64,000 nt of DNA from Lepturacanthus savala (GCA_030544235.1 CM060469.1:13820017-13884016); one strand, 5' to 3'. Positions 1 to 12,300 are shown, counted from the stretch's first letter. The notes: generated by a model not told the origin, from the letters alone. Program-made: numbers and translations.

Positions 1-1739
1 AGATAGAAATATCTTTTTGTCGTTGATATATGTTTTTCTAATTGTTCATATTGAAAAGTATTTTCCTCTATAAGCTATGAGGCCATGCTTGACAGAAGCT
101 GAGCTTAGAGAGGAAAAACTTTCACAAATGGCCAAATGTCACTAATTAGTTTGAACTCTGCATTTTTGATGAAGCCAGTTGGTGTGGTGGGGTGGTGGTG
201 TTGGCAGGGGGCAGCGGGAAGAGGGGGAATTGATGGGCTGTGCCTCAAAATGTAAATGAAACAAAAGGCGGGAGTTCACATGACAGCTTTGGAAGGGCAG
301 GGCTGGAGCCGTCTGATTTTCTGTGTGAGAAGGAGAACAAGTGGAGCACAGTGCACCAAACATTGGCACATGGCAAACAGCTCGGAGGCAGCGGAAGCAA
401 AATAACTTCTGTTCTAGGGAACAACAAAGGAGGAACAAACAGCGTGGCCCACAACTTTTTGGTCCTTATTATTCTGTGATTTCGTAATCAAGAGGATGAG
501 ATCTGATCTACAAACCATGGACAGCTGGTTCATTTCCACCGCCGGGCCTTGTGGGAGATGTAGTTTCTTCTCTCAACGACATATGCAAATCCCAACTGTC
601 CCTCCCCTCTCTCTCCATAATTGCAGACTTTTCAGTAACAGAAGGAGGCCCATTTGTGTGTGCGTGTGTGAGAGAGAGAGAGCGTGTGTGTCTGCGTGTG
701 TGCAGCCTATGCTCTCGTCAGGGTCCAGCCTTATTTCAAGGGATAAATAAAAGATGCAGAGTTCTTCTAAAGGAGCCCGGCAGAAGGTAGACGCAGACAG
801 GCAGGATATGGAGAGATTCATCAGAGAATCTGGGCCGTGCATGGCGCTGCATCGATTCTCCATTCGGGTTTCTCAAGGTTCAAACACGCTGCATTGTGGG
901 CTACAGATTGTGTTGCCTGAGCGTCCCTCAAGTGACATGTAAAAAGCTGGCCCCCCATCTGCCTGACAGATTTGTGCGGGCAGCCCCTGAAAGCGTTGGC
1001 AGAGAGAGACAGGTGGGGATGGACAGACAGACAGACTGAAGGACGAGTGACACTCAGCACCCCTCAGCTGTCACCGGAGTAGACAAAGTGAAGCTAACTT
1101 TACTGGTGACAAGCTGTGGCAGACAACAAACAAAACTCTGCCAATCTAAGCAACAATCTGAACCTGCATAGAGCTTCACACGTTGGCTGCCAAGTGCTAC
1201 ACCTGTCTGTCTATATAAGCTCCTGGAAGCTCCATAGGGCAGGAAACAGACCTGCTGATGATACACCCTGACAGCCTGTATCAGGGTAAATTATGGTAAT
1301 GGCATGCAGTCATCTGCCTGGTGCCATTTGACTCGACAAAAACACTTAAACACTCCATCTATTTCTCTAAGTGGGAAGCAGAGAGGCCATCTTGGATGGG
1401 TGGGCCTGTGGGTTTTTTGACAGGAACAGAGCAGAAGAAACCTAGTGACACTACAGTGACATCCCACAGTCTGTTCAACACAGAGGCAGGCGGACATGCC
1501 TCCTCAAAACCTGCCAGCATGGATGGATAGCAACACCGACATGAAAGGATGTTTATTTGGAGCATGACTAAAACTGGAAATGTAGGCTTTGCAAATGCAA
1601 TGTGTGTCATTACCGCAGATCTTTTATGTCTCTCTCGGCTTCAGCTAAACGTCTATTTTCCAACTTAGCTTTACATATTTTGATCTTTACATTTTATTCA
1701 ACATTTTGTAATTTCTTAAAAAACAATTCAAAACCTTAG
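1..1739. other. non-coding interval, no gene seen
   Basis: I see no gene here. Open frames on both strands are short, overlap one another and match no family I recognise. The only low-complexity element is the GT/GA tract listed separately near 655-702. A short purine-rich GT-rich patch lies at 180-235. Confidence 0.6.
655..702. repeat. compound (GT)n/(GA)n microsatellite
   Basis: A GT-rich run changes to GA near 670 and back to GT, with single interruptions (GC). It produces spurious short open frames rich in Cys-Val and Arg-Glu. Confidence 0.85.
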
Positions 1740-1953
1740 ATACAAGTCTCCCTCCTCTGTCCTGGAGAGCCAATATGGGTGCAGGCTTTTGTTCCAACAA
1801 AGTAGTTACACACCTGATTCTACTAATGAAGGTCCTTAGTGAGGGCCCTGGTGGTTGATTAGCAGAATCAGGCGTGTAACTGCTTGGTTGGAACAAAAAC
1901 CTGCACCCACAGTGGCTCTCCAGGACCAGGGTTGGAGACCCCTGCTGTAAGAA
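1740..1953. mobile_element. palindromic hAT-like non-autonomous element, copy 1
   Basis: The left half (about 1760-1840) is the approximate reverse complement of the right half (about 1855-1945). Both halves carry the words for 'ggagagcc', 'gtgcagg', 'tttgttccaac' and 'ctgattct', so the whole copy can fold back on itself. The right end finishes in ACCCCTG, which resembles a hAT-type CAGGGGT terminus. The left end is degraded around 1740-1757 but still aligns to the complement of the right end. A related copy lies at 4355-4540. There is no open frame of interest, so this is a MITE-like passenger. I could not define a clean 8-bp target duplication. The hAT assignment rests on the terminal bases only. 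Confidence 0.75.
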
Positions 1954-2224
1954 GATAGATAACACTCTAGTGGTTGCAGTGATGTAATGTAATGAAGTAA
2001 TAAGACATTACTTACAACTTTCACTCATTTTTCATAGGCAATTTTTTTACTTACTGCAACATATAATAACAATTTAACTGCAAAGGAGTATACAAGTATG
2101 ACGTGTGACTTCAAAAATAGTTTGGAAGCTAATTCTCATTCAATATTCAATTCACACAAGTGCTATTTGAAAACCTGAAGCCTCCAGTGAACACTGAGAG
2201 TAACTAACTTCCTCATTCTCAAAA

Positions 2225-2335
<111 letters not shown>

Positions 2336-2394
2336 CTCCATTTCAACTTTCAAAATTTCAACTTTTTGACTGAACAAGATAATAAAGATAGATT

Positions 2395-3265
2395 TGATAT
2401 GTGCAGACTTTCACTACAGCAGTTTTTACACATGCCTCCTACTTTTTACAGACCAAAGGTAATTGGACAAATAACAATCATACATCAAACTGTTACTTTT
2501 TAATACTTAGGTACAAATTCTTTGCAGTAAGTGACAGCCCGAAGTCTAGAAAACAAAGACATCACCAGACGCTGGGTTTCGTCCCTGGTGATGCTCTGCC
2601 AGGCCTCTACTGCAGCTGTCTTCAGTTCCTGCTTGTTCTTGGGGCATTTTCCCTTCAGTTTTGTCTCCAGTGAGTGAAATGCATGCTCAATTGGATTCAG
2701 GTCATGTGATTGACTTGGCCATTGCATAACATTCCACTTCTCTGCCTTAAAAAAAACCTCTTTAGTTGCTTTTGCAGTATGCTTCGGGTAATTCTCCATC
2801 TGCAGTGTGAAACGCCGTCCAATGAGTTCTGAAGCATTTGGCTGAATATGAGCAGATAATATTGCCTGAAACATTTCAGTATTCATCCCTTTCCATTTGT
2901 CAGCAGTCACATCATCAATAAATACAAAGGAACCAGTTCCATTGGCAGCCTTACATGCCCATGCCATAACAGTACCATCACCATACTTCATTGATGAAGT
3001 TGTATGATTTGGATCATGAGCAGTTCTTCTCCTTCTCGATACTTTTCTTCTTCCCCAACATCCCAGTTGATTTTTGGCTCCTCTGTCCATAGGATGGATG
3101 CTATTTTGGCAAACTTTAATCTGATTTTCCTGTTTTTGAGGCTTACCAATGGTTTACATCTTGTGGCCAACCATACTTTTTCTGACGTCTGTATTTCATT
3201 GTTGACTTTGACACAGATACACCTACCTCCTAGAGAATGTTCTTAATCTGGGTCATTTGGTGTTG
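2395..3265 (-). pseudogene. broken Tc1/mariner-type transposase (teleost Tc1-like)
   Basis: The minus-strand frame ending at the natural stop at 2500 gives 196 residues that match the C-terminal two thirds of a teleost Tc1-like transposase. It includes a catalytic-core stretch with ANGTGSFVFIDDVTADK, a HIQPNASELIGRRF block, and the terminal NPIEHAF motif holding the third catalytic acidic residue. The N-terminal part (VSVSKST, then KPLVSLKNRKIRLKFAK and the WTEEPK motif) continues upstream to about 3265 in another frame, so at least one frameshift lies near 3040-3060. The residues expected to be the first and second catalytic aspartates read as glutamate (WTEEPK and QMENYPKHT). The copy is therefore dead on two counts. 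The tail from 2395 to 2500 resembles the untranslated 3' part of the same family. I could not define the terminal inverted repeats with confidence, so the outer limits are approximate. The 'DDE' assignment comes from knowledge of the family. Confidence 0.92.
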
Positions 3266-3374
3266 CTAAGCTCATATAATATTATTTCAACAAAAGTAAT
3301 TTCATGGTAAGATACCTGTAATTTTATTGAATCCTTCCTGTACTTCATACACCTCTGCGTGTATATAGCAAGAG

Positions 3375-3490
3375 CCAGGCGGCAATTAGCCTAGCTCTGC
3401 ATAGCCAAGACGCAGGTGAGAACAGACAGTGTCTTGCTAAAGACAATTATGCCAATCAACACCTCTAAACTTCATGTATTAACATGGATA
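3375..3490. mobile_element. diverged fragment of a common teleost interspersed repeat
   Basis: The order of short words (gcaattagcctagct, then atgccaatcaacacctctaaa, then attaacatgg) resembles a high-copy fish repeat that I recall as carrying 'TTAGC'-rich and 'CACCTCTAAA' segments. The class of that repeat is not clear to me and this copy is heavily diverged. Recognition is from memory only. Confidence 0.4.
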
Positions 3491-4116
3491 TTGAATAGAA
3501 ATATAAAAATGATTAGTTGATCAGTAAGTGGAGTCTCTGTTGTTTGCCTGCCTTACAAACCCACGGTGATGATGCGGCTGAGGCCAGTCGCTGTTCACCG
3601 AGAAATAACACATTAATTATTGAGACGGAAGTGTTGGTATGTGTTTTGTTTACTTTAATCAGTGCCGGGCAAGCTCTTTTGTTGTGTTTTTACAGTATAT
3701 GTATAGGCTTATTGCAAGAAAAGAGAGTATCCCTCTTCTCATCTGATGCTCAGCAAGGAAGCAAATAAGAGTATTTACCAAAATGTCGAAGTACTACATA
3801 CATGCACAGTCAAAAAATCCTTCCCTAGGTAGATAACATTAGACATGCTTTTAGTCTGATCACATTAGAGTTGTTAAGGGCCACGATGTAATGACTGTTC
3901 AATCAAATCAATGCTCCCATTCAAACTTGGAATCAATAGCAATATGTTGCCATTATGAAATGTATCTTCTTGCACTGCTGAGCAGCTGCTCTCCCTCTGG
4001 AGCTTTCTCTTCTCTTTATATATTTGTCCCTCCATCGCTTTCTCTCCGATGAAACTCTAGACAGGGCTATCTGAATGTCAGACAGACAGAATCGATACAA
4101 AACATGTCAGCGGCAG

Positions 4117-4154
4117 GTCTCTACTCTCTGACTATGTTGTCAGAGAGTACAGAC
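4117..4154. repeat. hairpin, 16-bp arms, 6-nt loop
   Basis: Arms 4117-4132 and 4139-4154 pair over 16 positions with one mismatch. The inner 11 bp (TACTCTCTGAC and its complement) are perfect, around a loop TATGTT. Confidence 0.75.
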
Positions 4155-4354
4155 TAGATATATAAAAAATCAGATTCTGTGGAATGATGGGCAGGCAGGC
4201 TGCTATATTTCAATTCTTAGACACCCACAATATAGGCGACACTATATTTTGTGATGCGCTTAGAATCACATTCATTTTTATGTAACATGTTTCATAAATG
4301 TAACTAATGTAGATACCACACAATTTGACCAGAGACCATATAGGAGACAGGCCA

Positions 4355-4540
4355 GGGGTAGGCAACCCTGGTCCTAGAGAGCCACTGTGGGTGCAGGTTT
4401 TTGTTCCATCCAAGCAGGAACACACCTGATTCTACTAATGAAGGTCCTTAGCAAGGGCTGTAATGGTTGATTAGTAGAAATCAGGTGTGTAACCGCTTGG
4501 TTGGAACAAAAGTCTACACCCACAGCGGCTTTAGGGAAAT
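4355..4540. mobile_element. palindromic hAT-like non-autonomous element, copy 2 (right end lost)
   Basis: This copy starts with the intact terminus CAGGGGTAGGCAACCCTGG at about 4355. It runs through the same segments as the copy at 1740-1953, including 'ggtgcaggtttttgttcca' and the central 'ctgattctactaatgaaggt'. The right half is recognisable to about 4532, then loses similarity before the expected CAGGG-type end, so it is truncated or decayed. Both copies are non-coding. Confidence 0.8.
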
Positions 4541-6438
4541 AGACAATGATGGTCAATTCAGACAATGATAACAACCTTGTGTGCATCTTCAGAAAATCAT
4601 AGCGTCAGCCTTGCATTTCTGAGCAAAATATTGCATTCATCCAGATCTTATACACAATTAAAGACATGATCATACTTATTGAGAAAAAGCTTTAAATTCA
4701 AGAGGACCTATTTTGCTCATTTCCAGCTCTTTATTTTATTCAGGGACTCCATTAGAGTTGCTTTTTATGGTTTGTTCAAATCAAAAGCTTTTAAATGATT
4801 AAATAATAGGAGATGTTGTGCAGAATGTACAGGAAATTAAATCTTCACTGAAGTAACAGAGCTTTGTCAGCAGTGCCAAATACACGTTGAGAAACAAGAT
4901 CTGGAGATATTTTTATATTTCCAGTTGATTTTACTGTGCTGTGTATTAGCAGAACAATGAACTTTATGGACCGTACGTGGAGTAAATGATATATAATAAA
5001 ACCCGGCACAAGCGGAAAGGAAAAAAAACAAAAGAAACAGTGGAGTCAGAACTGTCTGAATTCTGCTTTTTGCAAACAGGATTCACTTCTATGTTTATTT
5101 CATTATTTGAAATTTGGAGGCATTTACTAGGAATATCAAACATTGTAACATTACATCTAAACAGAATTCTCTTAGAATACCTTACTCATAGCTTACATGA
5201 ATTACATGATATATAATGTGTAGGTTTGTCAATCAGATTGCTCAGGCAGCAGTTTACTCTCAACAGCATCTCTGATAAACATTTAAGATGACAGAGGACC
5301 ACGTTTAATCAGTGTTGTGATATATTTCAGTAAAAACAGCACTATCTTTTAAGGCAGTGTTTAGAACAAATGGACTGCTACCATAGATTCATTTTAAAGA
5401 AGACATATAGAGGACAGCTATACTGCAAAACCTGAAACGACATGTCAGTATTCCACTGCAGAAAACTACCTGCCCTTCCTTTCCATGTACAGGTATGTTT
5501 GTTATTCCATCTACATGTTGCTGAATGGCAAAAAAATCGCTTAATTAAAGAATATCTTTCTTGTGCAGGGTGACTGGTTTAAGGTGTAGGAAGCATACAA
5601 TAACTAGGTGCATGCACACACACACACACACACACATCTACAAGGTATTAAAAACTAATAAAACAAAGTCCATGTAAGTTAATAGAGACTAAATTTGAGA
5701 GAGAGCGCAGGAGGGGGAGACAGAGAGAGTACATCGGGCCATGGCTCGGTCTGAGGCTCAGTGTGGAGATAAATGTCACTTCTAACCCCCCACTGGCCTA
5801 TACAGCACAAATGGAGCGACTGCTCTCCTCTTATCATCAGCAGCACACACATAGACACTGCTCTCTCCCTTTCGCTCTAGAACAATTAGCTTTATGGTGG
5901 CTCAGAGCCTGTGAAATGTCATTCTGCCAGGTAAACTAGCTATTATATCACAAAGGCTGCAGCTGAGTCAATTATACAGCATAGGGAAGAGGGGTAAAGA
6001 GCAGGAGTGGAAGAGAGGGGCCCGAGAACCAGGGCAATGAATTCATGAGTTCATCAAAGGGGAGGGCACATGGGTCAGTGGTGAAAGAGGCCTGGAGGCA
6101 GGGAGGAAGTGAGAGGAAGAGGGACTGAGATGGAGAGCATCAGTTCAGTCAATAGTATGCTAATATGATATTTACATCAGAGGACACTGCATCACCAAAT
6201 CAAATTCGAGCAAAAGACTGCCTTGATTCATTATCAGTCCCTGTGCTGAAATATAGCTGGTTTGGTGCTTGAGTAAATATGTTGAGTTTGCTTTCCAATG
6301 ATGGAAACAATTAGGAAAATATGCGTTCTTTTTCAAGATGTTTGGAAAAACTAAGTATGTATTAAAGCAAGACTACAAGAGAAAGAAGGGCAGAGGGAAC
6401 CAAAAAAAATGAAGAGGCGATTGCTAAAAGCAAGCTTG
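4541..6438. other. non-coding interval, A+T-rich
   Basis: No gene seen. It holds a short (CA)n at about 5615-5636 and a purine-rich patch around 5700-5730. Short open frames, such as 4986-5216, are of ordinary random size and match nothing I recognise. Confidence 0.5.
5615..5636. repeat. (CA)n microsatellite
   Basis: Eleven CA units, uninterrupted. Confidence 0.9.
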
Positions 6439-6835
6439 TCACAGGCGCTGTCCTTTCTGCAGAGTGACCAGATGGAGCTTGATGCTCAGGGCACACAAAG
6501 GTGGCCTCCGGGGGCTTCCCATCCTCACCCGCTCACCCCTCCTCACCCCTGAACTGGGGCTGGGGATGTGGCTGGGCAAAGGGACCCATTCTCTGCCCCT
6601 TGCCTGCTGTGGAGGCCACCCCCCACCCCCCAGTCCCCCAGTCCCCCTCCCATCTACCGCTTCCCTCCTGCAGCGGACAGTGCCCAAATGCCAGCACGTC
6701 CCACCTGGGCCTAGCCAAGCCTGTCCCTGCTGTCGGGGGGGGGGCAGGCATGACACACAGCGCCGGGAGCACTCACCCCTGACGGGAACACAATGGCCCA
6801 AGGACTGGCTGGCTGACTGGGCTAGGTACAGATAA
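6439..6835. other. G+C-rich non-coding block
   Basis: This block is clearly richer in G+C than its surroundings and is open on both strands and in several frames (for example 6464-6835 plus and 6439-6801 minus). That pattern follows from few stop codons in G+C-rich DNA, not from a gene. It holds C and G homopolymers (about 6620-6635 and 6737-6745). No domain is recognisable in any frame. It could be a conserved or regulatory block, but nothing in the sequence proves it. Confidence 0.4.
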
Positions 6836-9620
6836 TACTGTTAATCGTGCAGAGTGGCAAACAGCGTCCCAGAACAATGAGAAACCGGCAGAGCAGTGAT
6901 TGGAAAATATCTCCCACCACTACCGCCGTACGCACAGCCACACAGACACACACATGAAGACACGCCAATACATTCACACAGATGTGTGCAAGAAAATACG
7001 CATGTGTGCGCACACTAATATGGGACATTTTCATTTAAGCTTGTAGCTACCTCAGAGCTCCTATCAGCCCAAGGTGTTCCAGCCTGATAGAGATGAGAAG
7101 AAAAGGAGATTCCTTCCCTTTTTTTATACAGAGGAGTGTAAATCACCAGAAATCCTACAGCCTTTTCTCTCTCATAATCTAAGTTGTGGGACAATGAACG
7201 CACATTGCTCTGAAATCCTGAATTAGTTTTCTTTCCCTTTTTGAAAAAAACTTGGTCTGGATGTTGAAAGATATTATACACAAATATTTTGTAAAGGAAG
7301 ATACACTTGTTCAAATATGTCAAAACCATAGTTAATATGCAACGTGTCCTCCACTGAGGAGCAGCTAGAATAACAAGGAACCCACTCTAAACTATTATAT
7401 GGCCAATAAAAACAAAAAGTGTGTAACTTTAAAATAACATTGTAAAAAGTTTAATTTTCAGGAACTCATGCTATAGCTCTTGAACGTTACAGTTTTCTTG
7501 CTACATGCAGTAAGGGAGCCTTTTCAGATCTGACAGTCAACGCTTTGTTGTAATAGCATTATCACTCGCAGTCTGTCGATTCAAAACATTTGCAGAATGA
7601 TGCTATGCTGTGTAATGGTACGACCATTATTATTTCTATAACGATTTCATGATAAACAAGAGGGGTAGAGCTCCTACTTATAAATGGTAAATGTGACCTT
7701 TCATCAATAGCATATGGATTTCATTGGACTTTTAAATTGCACACTTTGTGAACAGTCATGGTGGACTTGGTGGATTTTTTTTTGACTATTTATTTGGACT
7801 TGTCAGTGGTTTTCATCATCTGTACAGTTCACCATAATGATTGAAATTGGGAGATTGTAAGAACATGTTTTCTTGCCAAATGCTTTCCCCTAAGAGGTAA
7901 AGAGATCTGATAAAATGCAAGTATGTAACATTCAATTCAGTACAGCTTACTTTATCCTACTTGAATAATATTTGTTCCTTTTGCACTGATGTAGTCGTTG
8001 TCTTTACTCATGTTACAGTATTGTATTTCATATGTACTTCCTAAGTGACCATTTGCAAATAGAAACTAGAAGAGATTATCCTGAGTTCATAACCCTAAAT
8101 TGGCATTATCTCGGTAAGTGTTGCACTGTACTAGTATTTTATTGAAAACTTTTTTTCCTACACCGCCCATCAATAACAGTCTATGCTGTAAGAAATATTG
8201 ATTTCTAAACTCTTTGCTGCATTTAAATGTGCTGGAGTCATCTCTCTTTTAGCCTAATTTCCCTCTCCTCTGAGATTCATTTTACACTGGAGTGATATTC
8301 CATTCCATTTAAGCAGTTCCACACTATGAAAAATTCACCATATATATATGCAGTACATTTTCATTCTGGTAAACAGCACTTAGCACGCACTTGCAGAAAT
8401 ATGGTATACTGTCATTGTCTGTCTTCGTCTCATTTCTGCATTTGCAAACTTTTCTATGAGACCCTTGCTGTTGTAGCCAATTACTGATGCTAGCTGCTCA
8501 GATGTCGTCAAATTGAGTGGCAGCCTCCCCAGCTCGCCTACATCTGGGGTGTGAGGGGTATGTGTCGCAAACAGTCACACATCCCAGAAATCCACTCTGT
8601 TTATCACCTGCTGACATTCATATTCATGTCACTATGCTTATCTGGCCTCAGAAAGGATTCAGTTAGTTAACTGACCAGAAAAGCTGTATGCTGCCTACAA
8701 GCTGTAGTTTTTAATCGAAAGAGATTTTAAACTGTTGTTCAGCTGTGTGGTGAAAATCCAAATGCTTTTGCAATAGAGAGCATATTTAATAACATATTTA
8801 ATGCAATGGTAGAGGTGCATCATACAAAAATGTTTATTTTCATAACTGTAAAAGCAAATCATAACTGGAAAAGAAGGAGAGCCACCCAATGCATTCAACT
8901 TAGTTCCAAACATGTGTAATACAGTGATCATGGGAAAAAAGTCTAACAAAGCTTTACAATTGTCCAGCTTGTAAATCATAATCCAGTATATGATATGTAT
9001 CAACTTATTCAGCGTTCCATTTCCATGGAAGTTAACCTTCGTGATGGGATTTGGCCCATGTCTGTGTGTGTTTACTCATGTGTCTGTGTGTTGCTGTGTG
9101 TGTGTGTGAATCACAGGGGGCTTCTCTTCCCTGTTTGGCTCAGATTTTGGCAGCCCTCCGAACTCTGCCATGCATACGGAAACATGCAGGAGTGGGCTTG
9201 GAATCAAGGTCAGGCCTGGAAAACGATGTAGCAACACTCCTAAGACCTGACTTTCTGCTGAGTTTGGCATTGTGCTACCTGTCCCCCGAGGCCACAGCCA
9301 GGAGTCACCCATCATGGTTATCCAGACCAAACTGTAATGAGCTGCTGGAAGACAGTCCTACTTAGGGACAGCGTTTGGAGACTCTTGGTGTGCCGGGTAC
9401 TGTTGAAGAGACAACATGGTCTTCTGGCACAAACGTAAGGCCAACTTCAACTTCCCAGAGATTAAATTATACTTGTTCCTTAATGTTCAAAAAAACTAAA
9501 TTTAATTTGTTTTACCTGTGGAAAAGACATTTAATCCCAAAAAAACATTAAAAATGATAATGATGAAATAAAAATCAATTGATATGAAATGAAACACATC
9601 AACATGACAATCATCTAATC
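6836..9620. other. non-coding interval, A+T-rich
   Basis: I see no gene or recognisable transposon. Short CA/GT-rich patches occur near 6940-7015 and 9060-9110 and explain the Cys-Val-rich open frames there. Confidence 0.5.
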
Positions 9621-9639
9621 CATGTTAGAAAATTCACGC

Positions 9640-9900
9640 TTTACTTCCTCAAAATGTCAAAAAGCAAGAGGGCACTGGCTGAAAGTACAAAGAGACGGAG
9701 ATCAGAGAGCCCCATACCACTTTTGTGCTGACCTTAAAAGGAGCGCCGCACTGTGCAAACATCTGGTCCATCAGCTGGATCCTATGCATCAGCGGGCACA
9801 GGGACACACTGGGACAGGTTGGCGGCTGCCTTTGACAGCAACAGTTAATTTCCAACATAATCAATTTATGTGCAGCTCCATAATAACCATCTGTGTTCTG
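9640..9900. promoter_or_regulatory. candidate conserved non-coding block
   Basis: Unique, mixed-composition sequence that ends in an A+T-rich core with homeodomain/TALE-like words (ATAATCAATTTATG, about 9858-9871). An overlapping open frame (9622-10041) lacks any recognisable domain and ends in a purine tract. Function is inferred only from composition and motifs. Confidence 0.2.
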
Positions 9901-9963
9901 CGCGAGGAGGACAGTCCTGAGGAACAGAACAGCGCTGGCTGCTCCTCCTCTCAAAGAGCTAAG

Positions 9964-10060
9964 CCAGGAGCGAAAGGGAGGAGAAGGAAGTGGAGGAGGA
10001 GGCGGAAGAAAGGGGAGAAGAGGAGTTCAGGAGGAGGATGAAGAGGATGGGAAGACAAGG
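9964..10060. repeat. polypurine tract (GGA-rich)
   Basis: Nearly 100 bases of almost pure A/G on the plus strand, dominated by GGA and GAA triplets. Such tracts can adopt triplex (H-DNA) structure. It gives a false Arg/Gly/Glu-rich open frame. Confidence 0.7.
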
Positions 10061-11138
10061 AGAAGGGCGGCAGTAGTGATAATCCAGAGAAGTAGCGGCA
10101 AAGTTAGGGGAGAGTGAGCAAAAAGTAGGCGATGATGACATGGAAGTTGAAAAGGGGGCAAAAACAGGAAAAGAAGGCAAGGGCAGTGGATTACATTAGA
10201 TCAGCACGGTAAAGGACAAGGATGAATAGTTAAAGCCAATAGAATTGAGATTATAGGCATGAGATGAAAAAAACAGCATTCACTTAAAAATGCCCCTTTT
10301 CATAATATGATGCAAATACACGGAATCAAGTGGGTCTCCTCCACATTTCCCTGCTGTGTAATTTGGTTTTCCTACAAGGTTAGCTCCCTTGGCACTTGAA
10401 GCCCACCGCATCCTCATCCACCTCCAATGTCAAAATTTGCCAGAGAAGGTGTCACTCAGGCGATTACTGAATCACCTTAGCGAGCCAATTACACTGTGTG
10501 CTGTCAAGGCCAATAGCAAACAGTGCCTCACACAGACACCCACAGCTTGGCTAGTGTGAAACAAAACATGAAAACGGAATTAAGCTCCGGTGACCCTTCA
10601 CCCCGCTACATGCAATTTTCATAAGAGTAATCAGCATAATGTGCTAGCTGCTTCTTCCCACTTCCTTTGACCTTAAAATGAGTATTCTTTCTGTGAAGGG
10701 GCAAAACATCACATCAGATCTGAACACAACATTTAATACTAGCTGCTACTATTAAGATATGTGGTTAACATCATCTTAATGTTAAAAAATCACTGTCAAT
10801 CAGCTTCTTAATTGACTTCCTTTTCTCCTTGTCTTATCCTAGTTAAAATAGGATCCTGCTGCTGACTGAACCATGGAAACTGTTTTGTTTCAGGTGCGAA
10901 TAGAAATTAAGGCATTGTTCTAGGAATTTAATGGGGGTCACAATACTTTCACTTCACTTTCGCCTCTTTTTCTCCTACCTGAAGCAATACATTCATTTCT
11001 CTCATTTACTTTGGGTGAGGGAGTGAAATACAAATATAGAACAGATAATAAGCACCCTGTCCTCAAACCTCACGAGCGTACTCACATCAAGTCACATCAC
11101 CTGCCAGTGAGAACCTCAGGTGTGTGTGATCCGATCTG

Positions 11139-11140
<2 letters not shown>
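10061..11140. other. non-coding interval with conserved-looking block
   Basis: No gene seen. The stretch 10430-10650 is unique and compositionally balanced, with homeobox-like AT cores (for example GTAATCAGCATAAT). It would be a reasonable place to look for cross-species conservation. Confidence 0.35.
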
Positions 11141-11213
<73 letters not shown>

Positions 11214-11219
11214 TTTTTT
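11141..11219. repeat. (AT)n followed by T tract
   Basis: About 27 AT units (11141-11195) run directly into 24 T (11196-11219). The junction could mark the tail of a minus-strand retroposed copy, but no element body is recognisable next to it. Confidence 0.9.
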
Positions 11220-11689
11220 ATACACGACGACTGCTACTGGTAGACCTCAATACACTCCATCCAACCTGTCATGCATTATACATGTGCTGTGTGAATGTCC
11301 ATGTGTCCCTGTACATTCTCCGCCATCCTAATTGACATGCAGCGGGCCCTAGCAGCTGTGAAGCTTTCTGTGCATGCGTGTGTGTGTATGTGTGTGCGTG
11401 CGTATAGTGTGTGTATAGCTCTCAGTAAAGCCCCTGCATCCTCTAGGCCACCTGGACATAATGGCCTTCAGCTGCCACCATCACCACCAATACAGGCAGC
11501 AGCAACAGCAGAGTTACAGACTCATTTCTACACATGCGCCCATTTTCTTTTCATCATCCATGGACCCATATTGTTCACTTTGAAAGACAAGACCAAGAGT
11601 CTACAGCAGTCTACAGTCTACATCTTTTACTAATGAACACTAAACAGAATGTACAGCTGACTGTCATTTTTGTAAGTGTTTGGTCATAA

Positions 11690-11775
11690 ACCAAGGTATT
11701 GGACAAATGACATTTCGACCTTTTGATGGCGCTATATGAAATGTAAGATAATCACAATAAAGATGACAGCTCATG
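11690..11775. mobile_element. fragment of a common percomorph interspersed repeat (part A)
   Basis: The segment 'gaccttttgatggcgctatatgaaa' followed by 'tcacaataaag' resembles a very common fish repeat in which a 'GATGGTGCTAGATGAAAAG'-like word precedes a 'TCACCAAAG' word. The companion downstream part of the same repeat appears at 12160-12300. The class is not clear to me and the match is from memory. Confidence 0.5.
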
Positions 11776-12159
11776 TTTATGATGACTTGTCTTGAGGAGA
11801 AGATGAATATATGAATTGTTACGATTGGGAAAGCTATAGCTCTTCGGTGTACACAAAAGATGCATATATCTCTCTGTTTAAAGCAAGGAATCTCTGTTAG
11901 TCTGTCCGTTTCTATACCTTTAAAACCATTCTTCCTGACAAACCTTTCGATGTAGGCCACACCCATTTGCGCCTTTATAGATTTTCCGCCATTTCGAATT
12001 TTGTCTAAATCTGTGTTTTCACCCCACTCTAAATAAGCAGTACACTACTCGTATTGATTGGCAAGCAATCGACACGATGTATGTGATGGCCAAAAGGTTT
12101 ACTTAAATCTCAGAGACAAAAATAATTATTTCACTCATAGTAGCTGTGCCATGGCTGCA
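11776..12159. other. interval between the two repeat fragments
   Basis: This may be the diverged middle of the same repeat. Short minus-strand open frames here (11664-11966) show no domain. Nothing else seen. Confidence 0.35.
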
Positions 12160-12300
12160 CCTGAAGGCAATCCATCCTAAATACTTCACATCAAACCACA
12201 AATACCACTGTTCCAAGATAGTGCGGCATTCCATCTAACAGTTGATAATTCAGACTGGACCAAAATGATGGACTGACAGACAGAAAACTGACAACATGAA
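12160..12300. mobile_element. fragment of a common percomorph interspersed repeat (part B)
   Basis: The words 'ggcaatccatcc', 'ggcattccatctaacagtt', 'cagactggaccaaaatgatgg' and 'actgacagacag' occur in the order expected for the 3' part of the fish repeat begun at 11690. 'gcaatccatcc' and 'gcattccatctaacag' look like two diverged copies of one word, so there may be an internal duplication. Confidence 0.55.

Larger units (their letters stand above)
3266..4354. other. non-coding interval between Tc1 relic and hAT-like copy 2
   Basis: No gene seen. It contains the diverged repeat at about 3375-3490 and a hairpin at 4117-4154, both listed separately. The remainder is unique A+T-rich sequence. Confidence 0.5.

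Noticed and set aside
6439..6835. Long overlapping open frames on both strands in G+C-rich DNA
   Set aside because: No domain, open in several frames at once, and Pro/Gly-rich through homopolymers. Explained by low stop-codon density.
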